A stretch of DNA of 64,000 bases from positions 159,562 to 223,561 of the forward strand of contig NZ_JAPDMX010000024.1 in NCBI RefSeq assembly GCF_025971955.1. Direction: 5' to 3'. The position numbers and the translations under genes are program-made. Source of the DNA: Shewanella subflava. Its GTDB lineage: Bacteria; Pseudomonadota; Gammaproteobacteria; Enterobacterales; Shewanellaceae. This document shows, in pieces, positions 40,900 to 51,259 of this stretch; position 1 is the first letter of the stretch; each line of letters begins with the position of its first letter. Below the pieces are notes generated by a model. That model was not told the origin of the DNA. It worked only from the letters and a program-made list of their open reading frames with translations, and searched no databases.

Positions 40900-41088
40900 A
40901 TGACATATCCAGAAAAATTAGTAGACATAAATTATATCAAAATGGCGACCTCATTCAGTCGTACGCGTATTTGGCAGCTTGAAAAGGCTGGTCAATTTCC
41001 TCAAGGTCGAAGATTAACTAAACGATGTGTTCGTTGGTTAGAGTCTGACATCCAGTCGTGGGTTCGTGGCGAGTGGGAGGCTGCATAA
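40900..41088 (+). CDS. AlpA-family regulator / excisionase-like protein
   Basis: A 62-residue winged-helix protein: VDINYIKMATSFSRTRIWQLEKAG, QFPQGRRLTKRCVRW and LESDIQSWVRG are typical of the AlpA/Xis family (MerR-like HTH). AlpA-type proteins switch integrative elements on by activating or bending DNA for excision. Its stop overlaps the next start in a TAATG, so the two are translationally coupled. It follows a 93-base gap that could hold its own promoter. Confidence 0.88.
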   Translation: MTYPEKLVDINYIKMATSFSRTRIWQLEKAGQFPQGRRLTKRCVRWLESDIQSWVRGEWEAA

Positions 41089-41417
41089 TGTCGATGATTT
41101 ATAGTGACGAATGCTTAGAGCTTGGGCTGCCTTTACCTCTTACTGGTGAAAAACAAATTGATTACGTAAAGCGTTTACTGGCCAGTGGGCGCTCTATTAA
41201 TACACGTATTGCTCGTTATATCGGCATTGGTAATTTACATTCGATAGTTTCCACTATGCAGAAACAGAGGTTTCCTTACGCTATAAAACATAGTGCGGTA
41301 TTTTGTCCAAAAACTAAACGTGTTCCGCCTCAACTTGTTGATGTGGTGTGGATGAATGAGGAACAGCTAAAAGAATATTGGGAAATGAAAGGAGCTAAAG
41401 AAAACGCCCCTAACTAA
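41088..41417 (+). CDS. Unknown element-borne protein, predicted HTH
   Basis: A 109-residue protein coupled to alpA by TAATG. The middle (SGRSINTRIARYIGIGNLHSIVSTMQKQRFPY) reads like a winged-helix segment of the type seen in small phage and satellite regulators. The remainder (PPQLVDVVWMNEEQLKEYWEMKG) is helical. No enzymatic motif. It is probably a DNA-binding partner of AlpA or the replication protein. Confidence 0.72.
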   Translation: MSMIYSDECLELGLPLPLTGEKQIDYVKRLLASGRSINTRIARYIGIGNLHSIVSTMQKQRFPYAIKHSAVFCPKTKRVPPQLVDVVWMNEEQLKEYWEMKGAKENAPN

Positions 41418-41504
41418 CTAGCTAAGGGCATCATTCAAAGTTTGCTGGTGGTGTGAAGTTTGGCGACCTAGCGCCACCAGCTTTTAAAGAGTACACCAAG
41501 CACG

Positions 41505-41747
41505 ATGAATTTCACAATTTATTCAGAGCATTTTTTTTATAACATAAAGTTAGTAATTGCTATCGTTGAAATCTACGTATACCAATGGGTTAACAAACTT
41601 AAACATTACTTCCGCATTTACTACCCCTCAAATGTTAGTTATTACTATCAGGCTAAAGCCTTAACTGGCCAGATAACTAAACTCGATTTACCGCCATTTT
41701 CGCCTAGGTTACTTAATAATATCTATGGTGTTCGCTTTGTATCTTAG
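41505..41747 (+). CDS. Small ORF overlapping the replication gene, possible frameshifted N-terminus
   Basis: 80 codons, aromatic- and hydrophobic-rich (YSEHFFYNIKLVIAIVEIYVYQW), ending LPPFSPRLLNNIYGVRFVS. Its last 23 bases overlap the next gene in the +1 frame. No good ribosome site was found at 41505. It may be a separate small protein, or the true N-terminal part of the replication protein split by a one-base insertion or by programmed +1 frameshifting near 41725-41747. Confidence 0.4.
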   Translation: MNFTIYSEHFFYNIKLVIAIVEIYVYQWVNKLKHYFRIYYPSNVSYYYQAKALTGQITKLDLPPFSPRLLNNIYGVRFVS

Positions 41748-42396
41748 CTATCAAGATTACATAGAACATGATGGGCTAATTTGGCGAATTAACACCAAGA
41801 AAAGCGGTATGCACACTAAGCCTTTTAAGCGCTTCTTAGAACAGCTTAATGCCATGTTTGAAGCGCATTCTAAAGTATTCGCTTATCGATTTGATTTGAG
41901 CTTTCCTGCTGACAGCTTGAGAGGCATTAATGATCATACTCAATTTGAAAAGTTTTTGACTCGCTTCAAGAAGCAAATAAAAAACCATTATCAACTAAGC
42001 AAAATAGGGTATTCATGGTCAGGCGAGACAGAGACAAGTAAAAACCAACATTATCATGTGGTGTTAATGCTGAATGGTCACGAAGTACAAAGCCCTAAAT
42101 GGTTACAGTCTCGCATTAGCCGCATTTGGATGGATGTTGGCGGTTCAACTCCCACATGGGTAAGGTTTTATAGATTAGAGCGTAAAGAGTTGGTGAATAG
42201 CCATGACGTTATTTTGATGACTGAGCATAGACTAAAAGAGTCTGGCTGTGTGATTGGATTTGTTTATCATGTCAGTTATCTATTTAAAGGGCGTGGTAAA
42301 GGTTATCTCCAAACTGGTTCGCATAACTATGGCCATAGTCGATTGAGGCGAAAGCGCCAAAGCTCACCTAAAGCTACCACAAAAAATATTACCTAA
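41725..42396 (+). CDS. Inovirus Gp2 / YfjJ-YagK-like replication protein
   Basis: 223 residues with the features of the PF11726 family: SKVFAYRFDLSFPAD, the motif NQHYHVVLMLNGH (His-x-His followed by hydrophobics and Asn), RISRIWMD, and a basic C-terminal tail SRLRRKRQ. The family is found in filamentous phages and in CP4-type and satellite islands and is thought to act in replication initiation. The start is uncertain because the preceding frame may belong to the same protein. Confidence 0.75.
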   Translation: MVFALYLSYQDYIEHDGLIWRINTKKSGMHTKPFKRFLEQLNAMFEAHSKVFAYRFDLSFPADSLRGINDHTQFEKFLTRFKKQIKNHYQLSKIGYSWSGETETSKNQHYHVVLMLNGHEVQSPKWLQSRISRIWMDVGGSTPTWVRFYRLERKELVNSHDVILMTEHRLKESGCVIGFVYHVSYLFKGRGKGYLQTGSHNYGHSRLRRKRQSSPKATTKNIT

Positions 42397-42410
42397 GATT
42401 TACCTAAGAT
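42389..42410. repeat. Tandem 11-bp repeat at the end of the replication gene
   Basis: TTACCTAAGAT occurs twice in succession (42389-42399 and 42400-42410), spanning the stop codon of the replication gene. A period near one helical turn beside an initiator gene suggests iterons, though two copies are few. Confidence 0.4.
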
Positions 42411-42492
42411 TTTCATTTTTCCAGCATAACTTAATAGTTATTAGAGTCCTTAAAAAAGGTTTCTGACTAATTTGTATAGGTGAGGTTTTGGG

Positions 42493-42529
42493 GAGGTTTT
42501 AAGACTTGATTGAAGCTTCTTAAAACTTC
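42493..42529. other. Long hairpin near the right end of the element
   Basis: A 12-bp stem (GAGGTTTTAAGA with TCTTAAAACTTC, one G:T pair) and 13-nt loop in non-coding DNA between the replication gene and attR. It may be a terminator, origin or packaging structure. There is no strong T-run on the plus strand. Confidence 0.45.
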
Positions 42530-42579
42530 ATTTTACTATGATATTTTCTAATGAAAAAAATTGAGTGACTCTAGTGTGC

Positions 42580-42598
42580 GTGTAACCATGCGTGTAAC
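42580..42598. repeat. Right subterminal repeat (integrase-arm-like)
   Basis: An exact copy of the 19-bp sequence at 39009-39027, 5 bases left of attR. Together the two copies are placed as integrase arm sites would be. Confidence 0.7.
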
Positions 42599-42603
42599 TT
42601 AAT

Positions 42604-43958
<1,355 letters not shown>

Positions 43959-44234
43959 TTGCTTTATTCACCTTGCTCTTCAAAGGGGCGCTATAGTAGC
44001 CCTTTTTTACGGGCTTGAAAAGGTCAATAAATGACCTAAATAAAACTTTTTTACTTGACTTTTGTGCTTAGGCTACGATTTGTGACAATTGTACGGTTTT
44101 TAGACAGTAAATTTGACTTTTTGAGCACTGGTGCGTGTTACAGCGAGGTAATTGTTGGGTTAAATGAAGCAATAGACGTGTGTATGAGGGATGTAAATTT
44201 TGTCATAAACACGTCTATGGGGTTAAAAATATCT

Positions 44235-45116
44235 TTATTTGCGCGTACCGTTTAAGCGTGTCCAGTCTTCTTTATGGCAAGCGGGTTCCATATCAAACCA
44301 TTGGCTGTAAAAATCAGCGACTTCTTGGGCTTGTTCCCGCAATAAACCTGATAGTGCTAATTTGCCACCGGTTTTGACTTTTTCTGCAATCAGCGGGGCG
44401 AGTTCTTTAAGTGGACCAGCAAGAATGTTAGCCACTAACACATCTGCCTGCAGATTGGCAGGTTGATCTTCTGGCAAATACAGCGACAGTTTATCGGCTA
44501 CGTCGTTACGCTCTGCATTAGCCGTTGATGCCTCAATGGCTTGGTAATCAATATCCACACCTGTGACTTTTTTGGCGCCAAGCTTAATTGCCGCGATGGC
44601 CAAAATGCCTGAGCCGCAGCCAAAATCAATCACTTCTTGATCTGATAAATCTAAGCTATCTAACCATTCTAGGCATAATGCTGTGGTTGGGTGAGTGCCC
44701 GTACCAAAAGCTAAGCCAGGATCAAGGATAACGTTAACCGCTTGAGGGTCGGGGATTTCACGCCAGCTTGGGCAAATCCATAAACGCTGTCCAAATTGAA
44801 TGGGGTGGAAGCTGTCCATCCATTCACGAACCCAATCTTTATCTTCTACCTGTTCTATTTTGTGGGTAAACCCTTTACCTAAAAATGGCATAGATTCTAA
44901 AAATTCAATCGTCGGCGCTAAGTCGGTTCCTGCATCAAATAAGGCAATTAATACGGTATCTTGCCAAAGCGGCGTTTCACCCAGTTTAGGTTCAAAAATC
45001 GGCTCATCTTGACCATCTTCATAGGTAATGGAAACTGAACCCTGATCCATTAATAAGTCGCCTAACATGTCGGCATTGTCACGGTGAGTGTGAATGCGTA
45101 ATTGGATCCAAGCCAT
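44235..45116 (-). CDS. prmA: Ribosomal protein L11 methyltransferase
   Basis: A 293-residue SAM-dependent enzyme that trimethylates ribosomal protein L11. N-terminal substrate-recognition domain [10 protein letters not shown], linker, then Rossmann core with [17 protein letters not shown] and the NPPF-like ANILAGPL. It lies upstream of dusB-fis in the same orientation, an order common in gammaproteobacteria. Confidence 0.95.
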   Translation of the reverse strand: MAWIQLRIHTHRDNADMLGDLLMDQGSVSITYEDGQDEPIFEPKLGETPLWQDTVLIALFDAGTDLAPTIEFLESMPFLGKGFTHKIEQVEDKDWVREWMDSFHPIQFGQRLWICPSWREIPDPQAVNVILDPGLAFGTGTHPTTALCLEWLDSLDLSDQEVIDFGCGSGILAIAAIKLGAKKVTGVDIDYQAIEASTANAERNDVADKLSLYLPEDQPANLQADVLVANILAGPLKELAPLIAEKVKTGGKLALSGLLREQAQEVADFYSQWFDMEPACHKEDWTRLNGTRK

Positions 45117-45476
45117 GGGGTGTTCCTAATCTTTGATAAAATGGGGGAGATGACGACTATTATACCCAAACCAATTAATAGATGCGCATCTTAGTGCTAA
45201 TTTTATCTATTAGCGTCCGCTTTGCGTGCCAGTAGTGTGACTCATTTGGCTGAAATTTTGAGGGATTGATCCGCTGTATTGTTTTCAATATAGGATGCTG
45301 GTTTGAGTTATTGACCAAGTTGTTATTCTTGTTTGAAATTATATTGTTAACCTAATGTGATCTGCCTCTAACTCCCACGTGTTAGTAGGTGAGCATGGTC
45401 ACGATTTGTTTTGTGTTCAGTGATGTTGTTTGAAAAGACTTGCTAAGGTCAATGTCTCTAATTATATCAGGACAGG
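45117..45476. promoter_or_regulatory. Divergent prmA/frdC control region
   Basis: 360 bases between divergent genes. One good CRP half-site, TGTGA, is at 45356-45360, about 120 bases before frdC, with a weak second half. CRP is known to drive anaerobic respiration genes in Shewanella, so it is a candidate. No other strong signal. Confidence 0.35.
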
Positions 45477-46232
45477 ATGCGACAATTTATGGCTAACAAT
45501 CCCTTGCCCGCAAAAGTCGATTTAGGTGCCAGCGCTGCTAAAGGGTTTTCTCATCCCATTTGGGCAGCAAGAGCCGATAGATTACAAAGTGCATCAGGCG
45601 TGTTACTTGGGCTTTTTATCATTATGCATTTACATTTTGAGTCCAGTATTTTGCTGGGTAAAGAAGCATTCTATTATGTGGTGCAATTTTTAGAAGGTGG
45701 CATTTTTAGTGAGACGGGTCATGGCTACCCGATCCTGACTCAAGTCTTTTCTGCATTCATGCTGGTTGTCGTCATGATCCATGCCGTGTTTGCATTACGT
45801 CGCTTCCCTACCCAAATTGGCCAATGGCGGGCTTTACGGCAGCAATTGCACTTTTTACCCCACGAGGATACCAAAATCTGGTTTTGGCAGATGGTGACGG
45901 GATTTTTGTTATTTTTTCTAGCGCCAGTGCATTTATTTACCATGATAATGAATCCTGAAATTGGCCCGCACCTTTCAGCTGAGCGGGTGTATCACGACAA
46001 CGCTTGGATCTTATATGTCTTTTTACTACCTGCTGTGGTGGTTCATGCGATATTTGGTTTATATCGTGTGTGTGTCAAATGGGGATTAGTGCAACAACGC
46101 TTTGCCTTATTGAAGTTTGCCAAAGTGTTAGTGGTGTATTTGATGATCATCGGTATTGCCAGTTTAGTCACTTATATTGTTATTGGGCGGACGCTTGAAC
46201 TGCCTATTATTCCCTTTGTGCCAACTTTATAA
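45477..46232 (+). CDS. frdC: Fumarate reductase cytochrome b subunit (Wolinella type)
   Basis: About 251 residues with five membrane segments and several membrane His residues (IMHLHFES, MIHAVFALRR, APVHLFTMI, VVHAIFGLYR) fit to bind two b hemes, as in the epsilonproteobacterial quinol:fumarate reductase. It anchors FrdAB and takes electrons from menaquinol. The start may be ATG 45477 or 45489 (MANNPLP); the ribosome-site spacing does not decide. It is the first gene of frdCAB. Confidence 0.9.
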   Translation: MRQFMANNPLPAKVDLGASAAKGFSHPIWAARADRLQSASGVLLGLFIIMHLHFESSILLGKEAFYYVVQFLEGGIFSETGHGYPILTQVFSAFMLVVVMIHAVFALRRFPTQIGQWRALRQQLHFLPHEDTKIWFWQMVTGFLLFFLAPVHLFTMIMNPEIGPHLSAERVYHDNAWILYVFLLPAVVVHAIFGLYRVCVKWGLVQQRFALLKFAKVLVVYLMIIGIASLVTYIVIGRTLELPIIPFVPTL

Positions 46233-46241
46233 GGAATAAAG

Positions 46242-48251
46242 ATGCAGATAATTTATACCGATACATTAGTCGTTGGCGCAGGATTAGCCGGATTACGGGT
46301 TGCGATTGCCTCAAAAGAACGTGGCCTTGATACCTTAGTTTTATCCCTGATCCCCGCTAAGCGTTCACATTCCGCAGCTGCCCAAGGAGGCATGCAGGCA
46401 AGCCTTGGCAATACAGTAAAAGGCATGGGCGATGATGAAGATGTGCATTTTCAAGATACCGTAAAAGGGTCTGACTGGGGCTGCGATCAAACCGTTGCCC
46501 GAATGTTCGCCCATTGTGCCCCTAAAGCGGTGCGTGAGTTAGCAAACTGGGGAGTGCCTTGGACACGGGTAACAAAGGGTGACCGCGAGGTGATAGTCAA
46601 TGCCGAAAAGGTCACGATTCATGAAGCTGCCGCCGCCCATGGGCTGATTAATGCGCGCGATTTTGGCGGCACTAAGAAATGGCGCACCTGCTACACCGCC
46701 GATGGTACCGGACATTCACTGCTGTATGCGGTGGACAATAAAGCGATTTCGTTAGGTATTCCGGTACACGAGCGTATGGAAGCCTTAAAGATTATTCATG
46801 ATGGCAAGCGCTGCCATGGGGTGATCGCACGTTGCTTAATTACGGGTGAGCTGAGGGCATATATTGCTAAATCCACCACCATTGCGACCGGCGGCTATGG
46901 CCGTATTTATGAAGTGTCTACCAACGCCATTATCTGTGAGGGTATTGGCCAGGCGTTAGCCTTAGAAACGGGTGTGGCAACACTGGGTAATATGGAAGCA
47001 GTACAATTTCATCCCACAGCGATTGTGCCCGTGGGCATTTTAACTACCGAAGGTTGTCGTGGTGACGGTGGCTTGTTGCGAGATAAAGACGGTTATCGCT
47101 TTATGCCCGATTATGAGCCAGAAAAGAAAGAACTCGCATCACGGGATGTGGTCTCTAGACGAATGACCGAACACATGCGCAAAGGTAAGGGGGTAGAGAG
47201 CCCTTACGGCCCACATTTATGGTTAGATATCACCTTATTAGGCCGAAAGCATATTGAAACCAACTTGCGTGAAGTCAAAGAAATATGTGAAAACTTCCTC
47301 GGGATTGATCCGGCTAAAGATTGGATCCCTGTTAGGCCAACACAGCATTATTCTATGGGCGGCATACGCACCACGCCAACCGGTGAAAGTCCGCAATTAT
47401 CGGGACTATTTAGTGTCGGTGAAGCGGCATGTTGGGATATGCATGGCTTTAATCGCTTAGGAGGTAACTCCCTTGCTGAAACCGTGGTTGGCGGCATGAT
47501 TATTGGCAAGTATGTGGCAGATTTTGGTGAGCAGCATGATTTGGTTGTCGATACGGCATTGATCAATCGTTTTGGTAAGGATTTAAGCGATGAAATTGAT
47601 CAACTCGTTGACGGCAATGGCAGTGAAAATGCGTTTGAGCTAAAGCTTACGATGCAAAGAATTATGATGGATTACGTAGGGATTTTCCGAAATGGGGTTG
47701 AATTGCAGCAAGCGATAGATGAATTAAGCGCGTTGCTCAAACGCGCTAGCAATATCGGCTTGAAGTGCAAAAAACGCCATGCAAATCCAGAGCTGGTTGA
47801 GGCTTTACGCATTAGACGAATGCTCAAGGTTGCGTTAACGGTAGCCTGCGGTGCCAATGCGCGTACTGAAAGTCGCGGTGCACACTCACGTGAAGATTTC
47901 CCGCAGCGTAATGATAAAGATTGGCTAAACCGTACGTTATCAAGCTGGCCAGATGCCAATGCCTTAATCCCCACGCTCAGCTACGAACCGCTTGATGTGA
48001 TGGCGATGGAGTTACCACCAGGTTATCGAGGCTATGGCGTGAACAATGCGATTGCTCACCCTGATACAGAAAAGCGTGAGCAACAAATAGCTGACATACT
48101 TGCCCAGCTAGACGCCGATGCCGACAGATATGTAAAGCAAGCTGCCATTATGCCGTTTGAATTACCCGATGCTTTATTGCCAAATAATGAAAGACTATCC
48201 GACACCTTATCGTCGCTAGTAAAAACCGCAAACGTGGCGGGAGACAAATAA
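46242..48251 (+). CDS. frdA: Fumarate reductase flavoprotein subunit
   Basis: A 669-residue protein with the FAD dinucleotide motif [19 protein letters not shown], the [14 protein letters not shown] covalent-FAD histidine region, the active-site [21 protein letters not shown] and [14 protein letters not shown], and [18 protein letters not shown]. It reduces fumarate to succinate at the cytoplasmic face. Length and order CAB match Wolinella, in contrast to the soluble periplasmic flavocytochrome FccA also used by Shewanella. AAGGAAT precedes the start. Confidence 0.95.
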   Translation: MQIIYTDTLVVGAGLAGLRVAIASKERGLDTLVLSLIPAKRSHSAAAQGGMQASLGNTVKGMGDDEDVHFQDTVKGSDWGCDQTVARMFAHCAPKAVRELANWGVPWTRVTKGDREVIVNAEKVTIHEAAAAHGLINARDFGGTKKWRTCYTADGTGHSLLYAVDNKAISLGIPVHERMEALKIIHDGKRCHGVIARCLITGELRAYIAKSTTIATGGYGRIYEVSTNAIICEGIGQALALETGVATLGNMEAVQFHPTAIVPVGILTTEGCRGDGGLLRDKDGYRFMPDYEPEKKELASRDVVSRRMTEHMRKGKGVESPYGPHLWLDITLLGRKHIETNLREVKEICENFLGIDPAKDWIPVRPTQHYSMGGIRTTPTGESPQLSGLFSVGEAACWDMHGFNRLGGNSLAETVVGGMIIGKYVADFGEQHDLVVDTALINRFGKDLSDEIDQLVDGNGSENAFELKLTMQRIMMDYVGIFRNGVELQQAIDELSALLKRASNIGLKCKKRHANPELVEALRIRRMLKVALTVACGANARTESRGAHSREDFPQRNDKDWLNRTLSSWPDANALIPTLSYEPLDVMAMELPPGYRGYGVNNAIAHPDTEKREQQIADILAQLDADADRYVKQAAIMPFELPDALLPNNERLSDTLSSLVKTANVAGDK

Positions 48252-48252
48252 C

Positions 48253-48996
48253 ATGAGCCAAGCAAGAACTATCCGTTTTTCAATTTTTCGGTTTGATCCC
48301 CAAGACCCTCACGACAAACCTAAAATGGTTAACTATGAAGTGACCGAAGCGCCGGGTATGACAGTGTTTATTGCGCTGAACATGTTACGTGAGCAGCAGG
48401 ATCCCTCATTACAGTTTGATTTTGTTTGCCGAGCAGGTATTTGCGGCAGTTGCGCCATGGTCATTAACGGCAAGCCAACATTAGCATGCCGCACACTAAC
48501 CGCCAATTACCCCAAAGGTGACATTGTATTAATGCCGTTACCGGGGTTTGAATTAATCGGTGATTTGTCTGTTAACACAGGTAAGTTTATGCGCGAGTTG
48601 TCAGAGCGCTTACAGTTATGGTTGCAACCCAATAGCCTTGATAGTGATATCCATCGCATGGAGCAACCTATGGACCCTGAAGAGGCCGCCAAACTGTATG
48701 AACTTGAGCGCTGCGTAGAATGTGGTGTCTGTGTCTCCGCCTGTGCCACCAAACAAATGCGCGAGACGTTTGTGGGCGCAGTCGGCATGATGAAAATTGC
48801 CCGTTTTGAATTAGACAGTCGAGATACCCGTACCGCTGATGATTTTTATCATGTTATTGGGAATCAAGATGGGGTGTTTGGTTGTATGACTTTACTGGGT
48901 TGCCAGGATGCTTGCCCTAAGGATTTACCTCATATGACCCAAATTGCCTATTTACGCAGAAAAATGGCAATGACTAACCCAAATCGGATTTTGTAG
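48253..48996 (+). CDS. frdB: Fumarate reductase iron-sulfur subunit
   Basis: A 247-residue protein with the [2Fe-2S] motif CRAGICGSC, then CVECGVCVSACATK, and CMTLLGCQDACPKD for the [4Fe-4S] and [3Fe-4S] centres. It carries electrons from FrdC heme to FrdA flavin. It starts one base after the frdA stop, so it is tightly coupled. Confidence 0.95.
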   Translation: MSQARTIRFSIFRFDPQDPHDKPKMVNYEVTEAPGMTVFIALNMLREQQDPSLQFDFVCRAGICGSCAMVINGKPTLACRTLTANYPKGDIVLMPLPGFELIGDLSVNTGKFMRELSERLQLWLQPNSLDSDIHRMEQPMDPEEAAKLYELERCVECGVCVSACATKQMRETFVGAVGMMKIARFELDSRDTRTADDFYHVIGNQDGVFGCMTLLGCQDACPKDLPHMTQIAYLRRKMAMTNPNRIL

Positions 48997-49032
48997 TCAA
49001 ATACCTTGAACGTGAGTGACGTCATTCAATAT

Positions 49033-49069
49033 AAAAATGCCGCTAACTCGATTGAGTAGCGGCATTTTT
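49033..49069. terminator. Bidirectional terminator between frdB and rho
   Basis: A 12-bp stem AAAAATGCCGCT/AGCGGCATTTTT with an A-run on one side and T-run on the other, midway between convergent frdB and rho. Confidence 0.92.
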
Positions 49070-49121
49070 TATCTTTCTAAAACGGTAGACTCAACTAACA
49101 AGGAGTGAGTAAACAACTTAG

Positions 49122-50387
49122 TTAAGATTTAGCGCGTTTCATCGCGGTGAAGAAGTCTTCATTGGTTTTGGTCATGGCCAATTTATCAATTAAGAATTCC
49201 ATGCCTGAAACTTCATCCATTGGGTGAAGAATTTTACGCAGGATCCACATTTTTTGTAGTTCGTCTGGCGTAGTCAGTTTTTCTTCACGACGTGTACCTG
49301 AGCGGTTGAAGTCAATCGCTGGGAATACCCGTTTTTCAGCCGCTTTACGAGAAAGGTGCAACTCTTGGTTACCTGTACCTTTAAATTCTTCGTAAATCAC
49401 TTCGTCCATCTTAGAACCCGTATCAACCAGTGCCGTTGCAATGATAGTTAAGCTGCCACCGTGTTCAATGTTACGAGCTGCACCAAAGAAACGCTTTGGA
49501 CGGTGAAGGGCGTTAGCATCAACACCACCCGTCAGCACTTTACCTGATGATGGGATGACAGTGTTATAAGCACGGGCTAGACGCGTGATAGAGTCTAACA
49601 AAATCACCACGTCTTTTTTGTGTTCAACTAAACGTTTGGCTTTTTCAATTACCATTTCAGCAACTTGGACATGACGGCTGGCTGGCTCATCGAAAGTAGA
49701 AGCAATAACTTCACCTTTAACCATGCGCTGCATTTCAGTCACTTCTTCAGGACGTTCGTCAATTAGCAATACCATCAACACCACATCTGGGTTGTTGTAA
49801 GTAATGCTTTGGGCGATGTTCTGCAGCAACAGTGTTTTACCCGCTTTGGGCGGAGCAACAATCAAACCACGTTGACCTTTACCGATAGGAGAACATAGGT
49901 CAAGAATACGTGAAGTGATGTCTTCTGTTGAGCCGTTACCACGTTCCATGCGCAAACGCTCTTCAGCATGTAGTGGGGTTAAATTTTCAAACAGAATTTT
50001 GTTGCGTGAGCTTTCTGGCTTGTCGAAGTTAACCTCAGATACTTTTAATAACGCAAAGTATCTTTCACCTTCTTTCGGTGGGCGAATTTTACCAAAAATG
50101 GTGTCGCCAGTACGCATGTTGAAACGACGAATTTGGCTAGGGGAAACATAGATGTCATCCGGACCCGCAAGGTATGAACCGTCTGAACTTCTTAAAAATC
50201 CAAATCCATCTTGGAGGATTTCTAATACACCGCCACCGAAGATGTCTTCTCCGCTTTTTGCATGTGCTTTTAAAATTGAGAAGATAATATCTTGTTTACG
50301 AGTACGAGCCATGTTTTCGAGTTTCATGCTTTCAGCAAGTGAAACGAGATCCGATATAGGCGTGTCTTTTAATTCTGTTAAATTCAT
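49122..50387 (-). CDS. rho: Transcription termination factor Rho
   Basis: A 421-residue hexameric RNA helicase. N-terminal RNA-binding (cold-shock-like) domain [16 protein letters not shown], Walker [13 protein letters not shown], Walker [17 protein letters not shown], and the Q and R loops. Length is the usual 419-421. It is separated from trxA by a terminator, so it has its own promoter in 50388-50541, where autogenous control usually occurs. Confidence 0.97.
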   Translation of the reverse strand: MNLTELKDTPISDLVSLAESMKLENMARTRKQDIIFSILKAHAKSGEDIFGGGVLEILQDGFGFLRSSDGSYLAGPDDIYVSPSQIRRFNMRTGDTIFGKIRPPKEGERYFALLKVSEVNFDKPESSRNKILFENLTPLHAEERLRMERGNGSTEDITSRILDLCSPIGKGQRGLIVAPPKAGKTLLLQNIAQSITYNNPDVVLMVLLIDERPEEVTEMQRMVKGEVIASTFDEPASRHVQVAEMVIEKAKRLVEHKKDVVILLDSITRLARAYNTVIPSSGKVLTGGVDANALHRPKRFFGAARNIEHGGSLTIIATALVDTGSKMDEVIYEEFKGTGNQELHLSRKAAEKRVFPAIDFNRSGTRREEKLTTPDELQKMWILRKILHPMDEVSGMEFLIDKLAMTKTNEDFFTAMKRAKS

Positions 50388-50541
50388 GTATGGGAGTCTT
50401 GTGTTACGCGACGAAGCTTACCGCAATCAATCAGTAAGGGTATTGAACATTGTTATGATTGATAAGCGAGAAAAGGTTTATTGAAAAAATCTGTGGATAA
50501 AGTTATCACTATATGGCGCTGGCGTCCAGAATTTTAGGTAC

Positions 50542-50578
50542 AAAAATGGCACAAATTGTATAAAACTTGTGCCATTTT
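50542..50578 (-). terminator. Rho-independent terminator of trxA
   Basis: AAAATGGCACAA pairs with TTGTGCCATTTT. On the minus strand it ends in a T-tract, 22 bases after the trxA stop. Confidence 0.88.
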
Positions 50579-50599
50579 ATGATCCGACTCAAAGTCGGT

Positions 50600-50926
50600 T
50601 TAGATTTGGGCGTCAATAAACTCTTTTAATTGCGTTTTAGACAGTGCGCCAACTTTAGTTGCAACTAACTCACCAGCTTTGAACATAAGCAATGTAGGAA
50701 TACCACGAACACCGTATTTAGCCGGAGTGGTGTTATTTTGGTCAACGTTTAGTTTTGCAACAGTGACTTTGCCAGCATACTCTTGTGCAACATCATCTAA
50801 GATTGGGGCAATCATTTTACAAGGACCGCACCACTCAGCCCAAAAATCGACTAACACAGGCGTGTCAGACTTTAATACGTCGTTTTCGAAGCTGTCGTCG
50901 CTTAGGTATACTATTTTATCGCTCAT
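50600..50926 (-). CDS. trxA: Thioredoxin 1
   Basis: A 108-residue cytoplasmic disulfide reductase with the canonical [14 protein letters not shown] active site and the cis-Pro loop [10 protein letters not shown]. The ATG giving [11 protein letters not shown] is chosen (AGAAC region upstream); an in-frame start eight codons earlier is not family-like. It is divergent from rhlB. The pair trxA-rhlB with rho nearby is conserved in gammaproteobacteria. Confidence 0.95.
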   Translation of the reverse strand: MSDKIVYLSDDSFENDVLKSDTPVLVDFWAEWCGPCKMIAPILDDVAQEYAGKVTVAKLNVDQNNTTPAKYGVRGIPTLLMFKAGELVATKVGALSKTQLKEFIDAQI

Positions 50927-50950
50927 GTTGTTCTCCAGATTTGGTTCCAT

Positions 50951-51259
50951 TGCTAGTTTATTAATGGCTTACCATGTATATTGGGTTCGTTGAAAAGCTT
51001 TTCAAGTGAACGTGTAAATATCCGCAAATTTTATATTTGCCATTATACGCAGAGCCTCACCTGTTGTTAAACAACAGTAATGACTTTTTTTGAGCTTCTC
51101 AGTGCCCAGTCTTTTTTTGATAACTCATTGTTTACCAACAAAGAAGCCTGGGCAGTGAGGTGCTCTGAAACTTTGCATATACAATATGAACGGATAAACA
51201 ATGCAGCTATTTCAAACTATCGTATCTTTTTTTGCAACCCCAACTAGTATGCTGGTGCC
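50951..51259. promoter_or_regulatory. Divergent trxA/rhlB intergenic region with inverted repeats
   Basis: It contains a short hairpin CTGTTG/CAACAG (51061-51077) and a long imperfect inverted repeat (about 51092-51108 with 51150-51166; 14 of 17 positions pair), each followed by T7. This may be a leader or attenuator of rhlB. Confidence 0.4.

Noticed and set aside
44055-44377. Plus-strand frames between dusB and prmA
   Set aside because: One covers the dusB-fis promoter region, the other is antisense to prmA; no ribosome site or family.
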